This document shows positions 44,699 to 57,689 of a stretch of DNA of 64,000 nt, in pieces. The position numbers and the translations under genes were made by a program. The stretch's first letter is position 1, and each line of letters starts with the position of its first letter. Under the pieces are notes generated by a model, which ran no database searches, was not told where the DNA came from, and saw only the letters and a list, made by a program, of their open reading frames with translations. The stretch lies in assembly GCA_002189035.1 (NCBI GenBank), contig NEEC01000011.1:62001-126000 (forward strand). The letters run 5' to 3'. Source of the stretch: Utricularia gibba (Eukaryota; Streptophyta; Magnoliopsida; Lamiales; Lentibulariaceae).

Positions 44699-45600
44699 TG
44701 ATGGTGATTCTACAAGTGCATAGAAATCGTCGAAGTAATAAAATAAGATCGTATCCACAGGGAATTTTTATTGGAATTTTCTTTTCAAAACAAAGACTTA
44801 AAAAGGTTGAAAACAAAAGAAAGATTTGGTTTTTGAAAATAATAAAAAAAGTGGCCTTGGATCTAAGATCCACCTTACTTGAAAATCGCCCTTGCGTGTG
44901 TGCAAACCTTGAGAACTGACCTGCTTGCGCAAGCTTTGGGAGTGTTATTCTAAAGTAGTGCTACTCGGTGACCGTTATAGCACCGTCCCTTGTTTTGTGG
45001 GATTATGGAATCAACCACGCCACCAGAGCCATTTCACCTCTTGTGATAACCTATGTTTTCACCACACCCAAATCTAACCCCTACACCTCACACCTCGCAA
45101 ACAGATTAGACAGAATGTGCCTTACCAACGATGTCCGATTGAGCTCTTCTCCTTAGGTGTTTGAGGCCAACCTTTGATTCTCCCACACCCCCTTAGAGCT
45201 ATATGGTACTAAAGATCACGTTGGTAAAGAAAACGTTGCGAAAAACAAAATCAGACCTCAAATTAAATGCTGAAAAACATGGTAAGACAGTCACACGCGC
45301 AGAACTTGCGCAAGCAAGGCTTCACAGCAGATCCTCAGCCACAAGCGCTCACACGCGCATGCTCGACTCTAAAAAACAAAAGTTGATGAAAAATGAAAGG
45401 GAAGACATCCAAAACATGCTAGACTCAACTCTAAACCCTAAATTGACTCTCTGATCGTCCACTATGACTCTCTCCTTTGATTTTCGCGTTTGGATCTCTA
45501 TATAATGGTGGGGATTTGTCGGGCTTTCTTGATGGGCTCACATCAAATCTTCTATCCGGATCTTCTAAGATTTGATACAAATCTTCTAGGATAAATCGCA
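44699..45600 (-). repeat. LTR family D, truncated copy
   Basis: Starts TGATGGTGATTCTACAAGTG and follows 60,073-60,960 closely in the same orientation (GATCGTATCCACAGGGAATT, CGGTGACCGTTATAGCACCG, CTTGCGCAAGCAAGGCTTCA). Similarity fades near 45,600, where a short stretch resembling the end of family A follows. There is no PBS at its left edge, so this is not a 5' LTR in place. Confidence 0.7.
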
Positions 45601-45765
45601 GATTTAGTCTCAACTAAGACTAAATTGGCACTACTACGGTACTTATGTGCAAAAATATAGTAGGGAATAAAGCTTAATTTTTGTAGCACAAAATAAGTAA
45701 ATTCCATGCATTGAGCCACTCAAAAATATGTGTTATCAGATGCTAATGAAATTTCAGTAGGATAT

Positions 45766-46284
45766 TGATAGGATACAAACCGGTTGGGGATCATCGGTTT
45801 GTCAAAGAGGCTGCCAAGCAGGGTTTTCGATGAGATAATGTCTGTCGACATATTGATACCTGTCAGAGGATCTGACAAGAGCGGCATGGCTCAGTTGAAG
45901 AGTAACTGAGCCACGGCAGAATGAGCGGCGATTCTCTGAAAGGCAAGATCATAGCACAAGTGCAGAAAGGAAGCTCATGATTCGATCGGGTCGGTCCCCT
46001 TTCCCCCCCCCCCCTAGAAATAGAAGGAATCATAGTGGGAAAAGGGTTGGACCTCAAGCCTCCTAACCTGTACCTTTCTTCACCATCTCCGTCTAGTAAA
46101 AGCTTTCCCCGGCGAGCTCCGATAGCTCTGTGGTTTTATCGCCTCATGGTGGTTTACACGTAAAAAATCCCCACCTACTTCCATTCCATCCGGTCAAACC
46201 AAATAGACAAAAAAAAAAAAGAAACGATACCACCCGCAACCCGAAAATCAACCCACTTCGTCATACCGATTTTCGCCCCTAACA
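45766..46284 (+). repeat. 5' LTR of the second Tat-like element
   Basis: 519 bp, TGATAGGATACAAACCGG to TTCGCCCCTAACA. Shares CCGGCGAGCTCCG.TAGCTCTGTGG-type blocks with the first element. At the promoter position there is a C run (46,003-46,014) followed by TAGAAATAGAAGG, so the TATA box is lost. Confidence 0.85.
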
Positions 46285-46286
46285 TT

Positions 46287-46306
46287 TTTGGTGCCTGCCG
46301 TGGCGC
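46287..46306 (+). promoter_or_regulatory. Primer-binding site (putative)
   Basis: TTTGGTGCCTGCCGTGGCGC follows the LTR by two bases, matching the position and form of the site in the first element. Confidence 0.55.
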
Positions 46307-46362
46307 TACGTTCCACAGTCCCACTCGAGAAATCCACAAGAGCCACTTGCTAAGCACGGATA

Positions 46363-47700
46363 ATGGCGGAAAATAGCACAGCCACCAACCCGGCTCATGA
46401 CGGAAGCGCTAACGTGCAAGACCTTGGTCTTATGATCACCAGCAGGGAACAATTGAAGGCCCTGCTAACGGAAATCCTCGCCGACTTCAGGACACCTTCA
46501 GGTCTGAACTCCAACGCCCAGGAGGGAACATCCGAAATTGCACCACGAGCGGAGAAGCAACCCCTTATTCCGAAATACCCCTGGACACAGAGACTGAGTC
46601 CGAAACCAATGAGGAGATACAGCGAAGGAAAAGGCACAACCAAGTCATTTATGAGCCCGGAACGGATAGGAAAGATGTGATTAATGAAATCCTAGAGAAA
46701 AGGGAAGAAGAACTGAAAAGAGAATTGGATCAGATCCGGGAAAGATGAAAGCTCATCGCTGCGCGAATGCTACCGGGAGAGAAAGAGAGTAGGGGCTTCA
46801 GGGACGCCTTCGACCAGAATGTCTGCACTGGAAGAGGAGACATTCTTGCCGACATTGATCTAGCCTTGAAGAATAGTGTGGAAGGAGCTGCGAGGACCCC
46901 CGCACTTCACTTTGATCCCTTCTCGGATGAATTGATCCGAGAAGAGCCCGAAAGGGGATTCAGAGTCCCCGATGGACTGCCCACATATGATGGGAAGGGA
47001 GACCCTATATCTCACGTGACTGATTTCGACATGAGGATGGCTACGGTTCGGCATTCGGAAGCCATGAAGTGTAAGTTTATTGCTTGTTCACTCCAGAAGG
47101 GAGCCAAGATCTAGTTCAAACAGTTAGACCCATGTAGTGTGGGATCCTATTGGGAGTTGGTGCTACTCTTCACCACCCGATACGCTGTCAATATCGAAGC
47201 CCCACCATCTAATGCAGCGTTGTATTCCATTTGGTACGACCACAGAAGAGAAAGCTTAAGGAAATTCATCGACCGATTCAACTGTCTGGCACAGGACGTC
47301 CAGCTAGATTTGAAGGAAAGGGTAGAAATAATGAAGCGGGCCTTGGGAACATCAAAGCTGGGTCAAAGTCTATCTAAATCCCAACTGAAGAATCTCGGAG
47401 AATTGTTACGGAAAATCATGAAGTACATCCGAGTTGATGACGTCCTCAGGGTCTAGATGAAAAGCCGCATAGAGATCCGCCCGGTCCCGCAGCAAGAAGT
47501 GCAACCTATCCGGCCCCCTCGACCGAATAAACACCGTGAAGTATATCAAGTGGAACCAACTAGAATCGAGGCCTATTGCGAAATACATAAAACCACGGGA
47601 CACGAAACTATCATACTGGTGACGTAATGAGCAATGCACTACGGAACCCTACACAAATGACGGAACGAAAAAGGGGACGTAACGGCCAGACGGGAAACGA
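46363..47700 (+). pseudogene. gag of the second Tat-like element
   Basis: ATG 46,363 begins MAENSTATNPAHDGSANVQD and runs 105 codons before a frame change. The main capsid frame is 46,767-47,456 with stops, including VPDGLPTYDGKGDPISHVTD, MRMATVRHSEAMKCKFIACS and SLRKFIDRFNCLAQDVQLDL. TAG at 47,113 replaces the Trp codon seen in the first element. The zinc-knuckle part near 47,570 reads YCEIHKTTGHET, keeping the Cys that the first element lost, but the following codons are deleted. Confidence 0.8.
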
Positions 47701-47818
47701 CGGCAGCCGATACCCGAAGTTCCCCCCGTAATTAACAGGAGGGATCCGGCGAGCTAGCGAAGTCTCGAACCACGAAGGGCATCGAGATAGACCGGAAAGT
47801 TCAAGAGACACGAACCGA

Positions 47819-48340
47819 GTGCAGGGTAGTCCCCCCTATGTCCGGGAAATCCACATGGTGTCCGGGGGGATCGAGATTGATGAATCCGGAAAGAGATATC
47901 TCGAGGAGGCTAGAAAAGGAGAGATCTTTGAAATCGGGAAAGGACAGTCTGAGAGAGCTGCATGGGAGATGGAGGAAATCCATTTCTCTGACAAAGACAT
48001 TGCCACAGGCACAGCCGCACGAAATGAACCTTTGGTGGTAGCCGGGATATGCGGGAGCACCAAGGTGAGGAGGATCCTCATCGATCAGGGGTCTTCCTAC
48101 AACATTATGAAAAAGGAAGTTGTCGAGCTACTGGCGTCATCTAAAGAGGGGGATATCCGCCCGATCCGTATGGACTTATACGCATTCGATCAACGGGCCA
48201 TGCAAACTGTTGGCAAAATAAGCCTACCCATGACGTTCGGTGCGGCAGGGCGAAGCCGGACCGAAAGATTAGAATTCTTGATTCTGGATTCGGAACTCTC
48301 GTACAACGTGATCCTCGGCCGACCCGGCATCAACTAATTT
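47819..48340 (+). pseudogene. Protease of the second Tat-like element
   Basis: Open frame of 172 codons with IHMVSGGIEIDESGKRYLEE, FSDKDIATGTAA, then LVVAGICGSTKVRRILIDQG and SSYNIMKKEV. The catalytic Asp is in IDQGSS. It ends VILGRPGIN followed by TAA, where the first element has CAA (Gln), so a single C-to-T change made the stop. Confidence 0.8.
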
Positions 48341-49286
48341 GGTATGTGCCCTCAATTATGCACTTGAAAGTAAAATTTACAACACCTAGGGGAATCTGCA
48401 CGCAAGATATCGACCGACCAGCCGCTCGGTCCTATTATGTGTCCTCTTGCCGCGACCCCTACGCAAAGAAACCGAGAGTAATGGTGGTGGAGAAGGAACC
48501 CTAGGAACCTCCCAGGCGAGCCATGGAACCGGTGGGGTATAAATCCTTGTAGCTCATACCAAGAGATACATAGAAGGCGACCCACATTGGCACCAACTTG
48601 AACGCCGAGTTCGAAAAAAGGTTAGCGGAAAACCTAAGGAATAATGCTGATATTTTCGCCTGGACTACTGCAGATTTTGTAGGAATCGATCGATCTGTCG
48701 CTGAGCATCACATCGATACCTATCCGAGGGAAAGCCGATTCGGCAGAAGCAGCGGCACTTCTCTGAAGAAAAATGCCGAATTATCAAGGAGAAAACAAAG
48801 GAGCTTCTTGAGCCCGGTTACGTGAGGGAAATCCAATACTCATAATGGGTAGCCAACCCGGTCGTTGTCCCGAAACCCGGGGGAAAATGGAGAATGTGTG
48901 TTGATTTCAATGATCTCAGCGCGTGTTGTGAAAGGGATCCCTATCCCTTACCAAAGATAGACAAGCTTTTGGACGCCATTTTCGAGTCCCGTTTCCTGAG
49001 CACCATGGATGCCTACTCTGGGTATCACCAAATTTTTGTCGTGGAAAAGGACCGGCCGAAAACAACCTTCTATGTCGCAATGCCTTTTGGTCTGAAGAAT
49101 GCTTGGGCGACCTATTAGAGATTGGTAAACAAAATCTTTTCCTCCGAGATCGGAACTTCAATGGAGGTGTATGTGGACGATATGATCGTTAAGTCAATGA
49201 ATGAAGAGGATCATTTGGCGTATTTGGCTTCCTACTTTTCTTTATGTCGGTCATACGGATTAAAACTCAACCCATTGAAATGTTGC
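48341..49286 (+). pseudogene. Protease-RT linker and RT fingers/palm of the second Tat-like element
   Basis: Frames give NLRNNADIFAWTTADFVGID, AEHHIDTYPRESR, then VVVPKPGGKWRMCVDFNDLS, DPYPLPKIDKLLDAIFESRF, LSTMDAYSGYHQIFVVEKDR and VYVDDMIVKS. A TGA follows SPVT at 48,823, and a short deletion removes the segment after TTFY. The domain is cut at 49,286. Confidence 0.75.
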
Positions 49287-50729
49287 TGTTAGTGTATGTG
49301 TTCTAGAGACAATCAACTCATTGGCAAATCTTATCTTTTGATATTTACTTTGAATTGTGATCAAATTTATATCATTGATAAAATCCTCTACTTGATCTAT
49401 GTGCTATAAAAATTATGATGAGATCATAATGTGAGATTCTTAAAGCACTCATGATCAAGTTAAATCTCCCTGGCTAGAGTATTTGTGAAATGAGGATATC
49501 ACAAATACGGATAAGCTGACACACATTGAGTTCCCTAAACAGTTTAGGCAATGGTTCTCACAAAATGAGATTACTAGAACCTATGTGTGGGTGTCGATTA
49601 AAGAATTGATTCATTGGATGACTCATCTTCGAGATGCTACTATGGGAAGCTAACCAAGTGTCAGTAGCAAGATCTCGAATATGACAGCCGTGCAAGTAAG
49701 CTTAGACTTGAGGTTAACAAAGTTATCTTGATCTTAAGCTCACATTTTCGCTCATTACTAATGGAAGCCTAACCATGGCTTGCCTAGTATGGATGAGTAG
49801 GGATGTGACTTCTTAAGGTTGGAGATAGTTGATTGATCAATAAAGGATTCATCACTCATGTTAGCAATGAGATCATATCTCAAGTAATTGCATCAAAGAC
49901 TAACAGTAAGTCCTAGGCCTAGGGTAATGACACTCGAATTGTTTGAGTAGGTCATTGAGTGTTAGTACTTGAATACAATTATAAGTTCGATACATCAGAA
50001 AGACACACACCCATGTTCTGGTATCGAATGAGATATAAGTATGATGAATGTTGTTCATTCCACGGTGGCTGGTCATGGAAAGGCTCAATCAGTTCACCTG
50101 ATTATTCTTTAATCTTGGGGATCATGATATGTTGCTAGACATCACTCATGATCGATAATGATGGATTTGACTAATTAAGAGTTAATTAATAAATCCATTA
50201 TTACGACCTTGATTGAGGAAGCCTATAGGGTCACATACAATAATGGAGTCACTCATCGATATAAAATAGAATGACACAATTACATGAGATGTAATTGGTA
50301 AAGTGGATAAATTAAATAGAGAATTATTTTGAGATTAATATTGATTAAACTCAAAATAAAAGATCTCATATAGATATGATTTGATATGTCACAAAATATC
50401 TATCAAAAGATTTAGATCATGAGATTTGCTCCAAGGTCTTCATGCTCTCTGAGACTAATCCATAAGGAGGCGTTTTTCTCTACTAGCACCTGAGAAATTC
50501 GACCAGCATTCAAGAGCCTTGAGAAGGTTATCGACGGAGTGCTCCACGTGTGGATACCATAGAGGTCGTCTCCTATTGGCGGTTGGTGAACAACGGAGTC
50601 ATCTGAAAGGTACTTTGAACATCCATATGTCTGATATATACCGTATTCCAAGATCTGCGTTGGGGGTTTCTCAAAATTTTTAAAATTCCGATGCTTTTGA
50701 GACATACGATGTCTACGAGAAACCCAACA
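49287..50729 (-). repeat. LTR-like repeat, family B, copy 3 (minus orientation)
   Basis: 1,443 bp. On the minus strand it starts TGTTGGGTTTCTCGTAGACA and ends ACACATACACTAACA. It aligns by eye along its length with the 8,092-9,600 copy. The flanking five bases (GTTGC left, CATGT right) differ and the RT does not continue on the far side, so it is a junction left by rearrangement or truncation, not a clean insertion. Confidence 0.65.
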
Positions 50730-52174
50730 CATGTCTTGACAAGTAATATCTAAAATTTATATTTTATGTATGCATTTATAGTGACTATAACTATCGAGCA
50801 ACATTACAAAATTAATTCTTGACAAGTAAATTTGTTAAATAATTATATTTTTAATACTGTAATTTTTATATGTATGTAAATTTAATAATACTTGACATAT
50901 ACAAAATTATTAATAAATTCATTGTATTGAAATATATTATAAACTTTTTTTAATTAGTTAAACATATTTAATAAAAAATACATTTGATAAAAACTGATAA
51001 CACACAAATTTTCTTATTTTTATAACATGAAAATTATAAACTTTTAATTGTATTTTAGATGTTTATTTTATAGTTCTATGAAAAATTTTCTTATTTTTTG
51101 ACATGAAAATTAGGAAATACATGATTTTTGTGTGCTAGTAAGCTAAATCCTTTGATTTAATCCACTCCATGTTCTAACCCATTTGTGAGCAGCACCAAAG
51201 TCTAAGATCATTTGCAAAATATACATTTCATGCAAGCATCCAGTTCACATAAGGAGCAACATAAAACAAGCGACAATGAGTGCACTATCGCCGCAACAGA
51301 TTTCAAGTCAAAGGTAGGAGTAATACGATTGTCAGAAAATTGTACTTGTTTTAAGAAATGAAAGAGGAGGATATTTTGGAGGAGAGAGAATGGAAAAAGG
51401 GAAAGAGGGCTTTAGTGAAGAACACACATAGGGAGAAGTTCCACAACACAAACAACAAACTAGAAGAAGAGGAAGACGATTGTTAAGTGTTATTTTTTTA
51501 CTATCTTTTAGGTCGATTTTTATATCTAAATGTGATTAAAGTTTTTTAGTTAGAAATTTATAATATAAACTATATTAAGAAAATTATCCTAAATCGTGTA
51601 TTTAATCTAATATTTTTGTCTAGTTTTATTTAAGTTTTGTCAAGGGCAAACACGTAGCAGGAAGTGTGAGAAAGGAAGTAGTAGATGATGACAAAATAGA
51701 TCTTCTCGAGCTGACACTTGATTTTCGGAAGACTGTAGACGCTTAATAATGAGCCTTGAGGTGTGGTACGCATGAGATTTTGAAAGATGAAATCATTAGT
51801 GTACTAGTATTAGAGCAGAAACTTTCGTACAAGTCACTCTAGTTCATGGACTAAAGGAACATAAAAACTCAAACAAAGTTGTTCAGTTCAGCTCAATTGG
51901 GACATCAACTTTCATTTCTAGGTTTTTAGTTTCACTCTAGTTTTATCTCTCGAGAGAATTTTTCCTCTAGCTTCTCTCTAGAACTTTGTTCTCATTTCTG
52001 AATTGTATGATCGTTCACGGCTAGAAACTTTTGTTTTTGGGTTGGGAGACTCCCAGATCTTTGTTTAGTTCATCATCTCTATTTTTTCTTTGAATCTGAT
52101 CAGGTTCCATAAGTCTCTACTCAATTATGTTACAGTTTTTCAATAACACCCCTCTTATTTAAGATTCACGGTTA
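50730..52174. other. AT-rich spacer, nothing recognised
   Basis: No domain or terminal repeat. GC content rises slightly in 51,200-51,480 and 51,640-52,100, but frames there are short and unassigned. Confidence 0.35.
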
Positions 52175-52655
52175 GCTGATCAATTGGGCACATGCGCACA
52201 ATTCGACTATGAGGATATAATGGCAAGACCTCTTATTTTCGTATTCGTCCAAGTGGGAGCAACATCCGGCTATACTTGTGTCATCTTGCAAGAGAATGCA
52301 AGAGAGGGTAGGCAATTCATTACTCCTTAAGCGAGTATTCGAGAAGATCGGAGAGGAGTGGAGACACAACGAATTGTAACTGGACAGGATTCTAATCCCA
52401 GAGACATTTTCTTTATTTATGGTTCATCGCTTAAGTTTATTTCGTTATTTTTTCACAATCTCCTTACTCAAGCTTCGTCATTTACGTTCTTGCATCTTTT
52501 ACTTTACAAACCTTACAAATCGTGACAGTTGTATTTGGTATAATTTCATCTTTCACTCAAAAATAACTTTCTATGCTCGATACTTGTACTACGCATCTTG
52601 TGTTTTACGACTTTTAAAAATCTTTAAAATTTATTGTGGAAACGATATGCATCAG
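52175..52655 (+). repeat. Dispersed repeat, family C, copy 2
   Basis: Direct copy of 16,500-17,005, recognised over its full length, with many substitutions and small indels. Confidence 0.6.
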
Positions 52656-54272
52656 CGATTTTTTTTTAGAACAATGATCTTCAACTTGAAGAACAACGTC
52701 ATGGACCCAGTTCAGTACTATTGTTCCAAGCTATGAACAATAGTAAATAAAAATAGAAACTTATTTTATTTCATTTTGTTTATTGAACACTTCACTTTTG
52801 TTACTGTTTCTCTTACAGTGGTTGTGATGACATTTTCAGTTTATCTTTCATGAAAAGACAGGGAAATATGCAATCTTTTTGCAATAAAATGAAAAGAAAG
52901 TTCATATGCAATCTACGTTGATAAACTAAGACTCATCGGATTGATGAATCCCTCCTATGCCAAGTTCTCTATGAGTAGCGTGTTCCAAATGTCATATTTG
53001 GGACATGCCTTGCATACTTTCCTCAAGTCATTAAAGACGAGAGGCTTATAATGGTTTTGTGTACGAGGGACCCAAGCATCCATTCAATATTCAACCCTTG
53101 CAATCGAGAATAAAATATTGATCAATACACAGTGATGATTTAAAATTAGTAAGTCAATGATACGTATCCAACAAAATATGATGTTCGGAGCATATGCAAA
53201 AAAGAGATATCTAACAAATGGAAAATTCTAAAGGTGTTGCATTCCAAAAGATTTTCCTCATCAAAAAATATTTATAAATTAAACAAGCAATCTACATCAC
53301 ATTTATAAAGAAAATAATATAGTAGTGACAAATCCAGCTCGATTCATAGGAAGCAAACGGTTTTCTCTTGCAAGTCTTATGTGTGAACGGGATTTAATAG
53401 TGGGTTTTTGTGAGGTAAGTGGGTTTCTATTCTAAGGAAAACAAGAAAATTTTTAAAATTGCTTGTATACTGAAAATAGGCATCGAAATGAGCAGATCAG
53501 CATTTTCGGAAATTTAAAATTGAACATTTCTCTGAATCCAAAATTAAACCATGCTTATAAAAAAACCTAAACACTATTAGGTCACCGTTCCAATTCATGC
53601 GTGAAAACAGTAAAGTAAATAATGAAGGGAGCATGGTGTGTTAATAAAAATATCCAAACAAGTTCACGTTCGAGCAAGAAATGTCACATGAACTAACAAC
53701 TTGTGAAAGTGAAAAAATAAAATGCAAAAAAGAAAAAGTTTGTTCAGGTCTCCAAGTTAGTTTGGTGTATCGATCATTTAATTCTTATCATGCAGGCTGA
53801 TTCTAAAGATAACTGGGAAGGTTACTAGTGTTCTATTGTCATTTTGAGCGATGGAGTTGGTTCTAGTGTCATTCTGAGCCTGCTTCCATCATCTTGTTCG
53901 CATAGATATATTGATATTCTGCAGGGTCTCAAGTACCAGAGGTAAGTTCCACTGTGACGCCTGATATGTATTAAAGTGAAAGTCCAATCCCATGGGCTGG
54001 CTCTACCAGCCCCAAAAAACATCAAGCTTGGGTCTATATATTAATGACCCAAAAGATTATCTGGTTTTATGGCCCAAAGCAATAAGCCCTTAAAGCCAAT
54101 TGGGTTTCGGGCATTAAAGTCCGATGGGCCTAGGCCCAATTATAATTATTTTAAATTTTATATAATTTAAATTCATTTTAATTTTGAATAAGGTCGGCCC
54201 AGCCCAACATTCATCTTTAACTCTAGAAGTGTACCTCATTCATTTTCTTCCCTGAACTCATTCTAACTCATT
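52656..54272. other. Spacer, nothing recognised
   Basis: Short unassigned frames only. A local duplication (GGTTACTAGTGTT / GGTTCTAGTGTCATT with TCATTTTGAGC / TCATTCTGAGC) lies at 53,818-53,880. Confidence 0.35.
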
Positions 54273-54338
54273 AGAAGATCCTCTTTTAGCATCGAAAATC
54301 TCCATTCTCTCTTTCTTGATGCTGGAAGAGGATCTTCT
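54273..54338 (+). repeat. Short inverted repeat, 21-bp arms, 24-base loop
   Basis: The left arm, 54,273-54,293, begins AGAAGATCCTCTT and the right arm, 54,318-54,338, ends AAGAGGATCTTCT. Read as plus-strand RNA, all 21 positions pair, two of them as G-U. A further related word (AGAGGATCTTCC) occurs at about 54,372, and CACATGTAGATGTGTAGTTC occurs at 54,340 and about 54,473. Confidence 0.8.
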
Positions 54339-56379
54339 GTCACATGTAGATGTGTAGTTCCCCTCATTCTCGAAAGAGGATCTTCCATGTGCCTGCCTGC
54401 ATTGCATGCCTTGGGAGGCTTAGCTTCCCCTTGTTCCCTATTTCCCATCGAATAGTTGTATCACCTCACACATGTAGATGTGTAGTTCCCATTTTTATCT
54501 CTTGGACTAATAATTGCTACATAGAATGGTCATAATACGTGGTTCAGCCCAAATGGACTGCCCGTTCTGTGCCTGGATGAATAGAAAGTTCATTCCAACT
54601 TGCAAATTAATATAAATAGGTTCAAAACATGTTTTTATACAAAATAAATTCTCCAATACTAATTTTGACATTTTTTTCTATTCCAATTCATCTAATTCCA
54701 TATCCTAACACATTATCAATGCCTTATCATAACACAAATATGATCAACTTTGACACTATATTTATGTCTCATCATTAGCTCACAATTGCGCCTGTAAACT
54801 TCCAACATATAAATGCTAGAAAGCATATTCATAGATAGAATGCAACAGAATGCGTTATCGCCCTCTCATAGCATCTATACTTCATGGCAATTGCATTGCA
54901 ATATCACTTACATTTGCTACTATTAAAGAAGAATTTTTGAATAATTTTATTGTTTTTTAACCTTTTAGTTATACATGTGATGAAAGGGCGTTGTGTTTGA
55001 ATGAATTTGTAGATTACCTTTCATTATAGTATAAATTATTAGAACACCTTACTTTTGACTTAATATTATAAAATTCCATTACTTTTATGACTTTATTAGT
55101 AATTTACCTTACCTTTTTTATTTAATTTTAATTTTTTTATATACATTGTCAGAAACAAAATATGATTTACAGATTTTTAGATAAAATTAATAAAATAATT
55201 CAAATAATGTTTGTAAAATACATAAAACATTAATAAATAATTTATGTTATTATTTATTTAAATGTATAATACAAATTTGAAATATTTCAAATTTTAGTAA
55301 ATAGTTCAATACAAATTTAGTATATATTATAATATATTTTTATCATGCTTAATTAAAAATTTTCATATAACATAGTTGCTATTTTAAATCCTTTTAAAAA
55401 ACAACTGTATTTGTGGATAATGAAAAATTAATTATTAAAAAAGAATATTTTTTTATGAAATATCAATTTTTTATTCATTTTCCATATATCTTTAATCTCA
55501 AAACATAAAGAAGTTTTTTTATATATTTTTTGAAATTTATTATATTTTGAAATGTTAATGATCAGTTTGAGATTGGTCGGCTTTGATTTTGAACCAATCG
55601 ATTTCATCACACCGATAATTTATAAATCATGGTTCGATGCAAATTTGATTTTAGTTCGAAAGCAAAATCGTAAATTTTAAATCGAAATCTAAATCAAAAT
55701 CAAATTGCATGGTTTTCATTCGAATTGTGAAATTTTTAAAAAAAATTAATACTTAAGTAGAAATTGTAAATGATAAAATATAAATTATTTAGAATGATTT
55801 TTTTCTAGCCAAAATTGATACAAAGCAATAGGGAATATATGATTAATTACTCATTTGAATTTAATGGGCGTGGTTAACCCCAGTGCAATAGTTATTTGGT
55901 CATTTAACCATGTTAGTGTACACAGGCATGGTTTACAGACCAATGCCCTGTGCAATAAATTCATGGCAAATATCCATAATGGTGTGGGTGTATGCAATAA
56001 ATATATTTTGATAAATTATATTTTTTAAAATATTTGTAAGTATAAAATATTTACATTAACTAACGAACAACTATTATTTCTTCAAACATCTTTTAGTTTT
56101 ATTAAACAAAAAGTAAATAATTATTATTTATGTGCTTTATTATGTAATAAATAAATAAAATAAAAATTATTGATATACATAGACAAATGTGTTATTTTTT
56201 AAATAAAAGAAAATTTGCATTAAGTGTATAATAAAAATAATAAAAATGAACCCTATTCTGACACGGGTATTTTGCAAATTGATTTTCAAAATAGAGTATT
56301 TTGCAAAAAAAAAAAAAGGTAGTTGACAAAGGTATTATACCAACGCACCTCGTCATATTTGTCTATTTGTTGATCATGG
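54339..56379. other. Very AT-rich spacer
   Basis: Nothing recognised. 55,555-55,760 has recurring AAATCGAAATC-like words of the type seen in decayed hAT MITEs, without clear ends. Confidence 0.35.
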
Positions 56380-56387
56380 TGTGGGAT

Positions 56388-56985
56388 TAGACCTGGGCAC
56401 AGGTCATGACTCGTCGAGTAACGAGTCTAACTCGTGAGTCATAGCCCTATTATGGATTCACGAGTTAATAGGTTGACGGGTTTTGACCTTCAACTCGTAT
56501 TGTACTTGAGTTGACTTGTTATCTGTCGACTCATTGAGCTAATCCGAGTATGTACTCATCAACTTGTATTTTATCTTATTTTTTATATATTTATTTTATT
56601 TTTCAGTTATTTTTTTTGTTGTGTAGTAATGTTTTTCTTTATATATGATCTATTTAATCATTAAATATTCAATTTCAAAAAATGTAATAAATTTTTCCAG
56701 TGTACTTTATGATATTTGAAATTGTCAGTATATAATATAGGTGAAGTTAATTAGTATCAAATTATAAATATTAAATGAGAAAAATATAAAAACTAAATTA
56801 AGAAATGAATAATTTGAACTATAAAGCATTTCTTTTTTCACGAGTTACCTGAGTAACTTGTCTAGTTAAAAATCACCGACTTGACTCGTACTTGTTTTAC
56901 ACGAGCACGAGTAACTCGTATCCATTTTATACAGGTCAACTCGCAACTAACTCGAGTTGACCTGTACCCATGCCCAGGTCTATAC
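56388..56985. mobile_element. hAT-type MITE with 8-bp target duplication
   Basis: Ends are TAGACCTGGGCACAGGTC and GACCTGTACCCATGCCCAGG followed by TCTA. TGTGGGAT lies at 56,380-56,387 and again at 56,986-56,993, an 8-bp duplication as made by hAT transposases. The interior contains recurring ACTCG words (ACGAGTTA, AACTCGT). No protein is encoded. The exact right end is uncertain by three bases. Confidence 0.8.
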
Positions 56986-57129
56986 TGTGGGATGTTGTCT
57001 ACAATTAAGGAGATATCTGTTTTTAATGAGGTTATGATAGATTATAGATTTTGTTTGCAACATCTAAATTTCGATTTCATATTCAATTTTAGGTCGAAAC
57101 ACTTGACCAATTTACTTTAGGAAGTTGCA

Positions 57130-57650
57130 TTGAATTCAAAACAAAAAGGTTTCAAATAACTCATTTTGTGCTACAAAAATTAAGCTTTATTGCCTATCTT
57201 TATGTTTTTGCGAATAGTACCATATTTGTGTTATTTCAATCTTAGTTGGAACTAAATCTTCTAATAGTTTTCTTTGAGCACTACAACAGCACATGTCATA
57301 ACACAAAATCCAAGGAGCCGTATATGAACAGTGTAGTGGCAGAGGATGAGGTAGAAGTCTGAAAAGAAATACACACAAAATCCAAGGAAGAGAAAAAGTG
57401 GGACTTTGGACAAAAAGGAGGACAAGATGGAGAGATAAAAAGATCTCCTCCATTGGAGACACACGACACATTCTTTCTGGAGAAGATTTTTGGGGGAAAG
57501 AAGGAGGAAGACAAATAGGAACGAAGCTGATGTTTGAAGACTATTTTCTATTTCCGAAGAATATTACTCTTAGTTAAGAGTAGCTAGCGACATTTTTCTA
57601 GCTTTCTGTTGAACTTTTAAATCCTCTGCTTGTTTATTTTCTGGTAGTTA
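57130..57650 (+). repeat. LTR-like repeat, family A, partial copy
   Basis: Resembles 11,900-12,320 in the same orientation: TCAATCTTAGTT..AACTAAAT, a purine-rich AAAAAGGAG block, and TTTTGGGGGAAAG.A.GA near 57,490. The three overlapping minus frames here are repeat sequence and not genes. Confidence 0.4.
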
Positions 57651-57689
57651 ACTATGAGAATGAGTGAATAAATACTTAGAGTGGATAAA

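Larger units (their letters stand above)
45766..49286 (+). mobile_element. Second Tat-like gypsy element, 3'-truncated
   Basis: 5' LTR, PBS, gag, protease and the first part of RT are collinear with the element at 31,272-40,762. It stops after LNPLKCC in the RT, at 49,286, where a family B LTR begins in inverted orientation. Pol does not resume at 50,730, so the rest is missing. It keeps the RT fingers that the first element lost, and so serves as a reference for that deletion. Confidence 0.88.

Noticed and set aside
57187-57514. Three overlapping minus frames of 67-94 codons
   Set aside because: They overlap in different frames within a family A repeat and share no domain.
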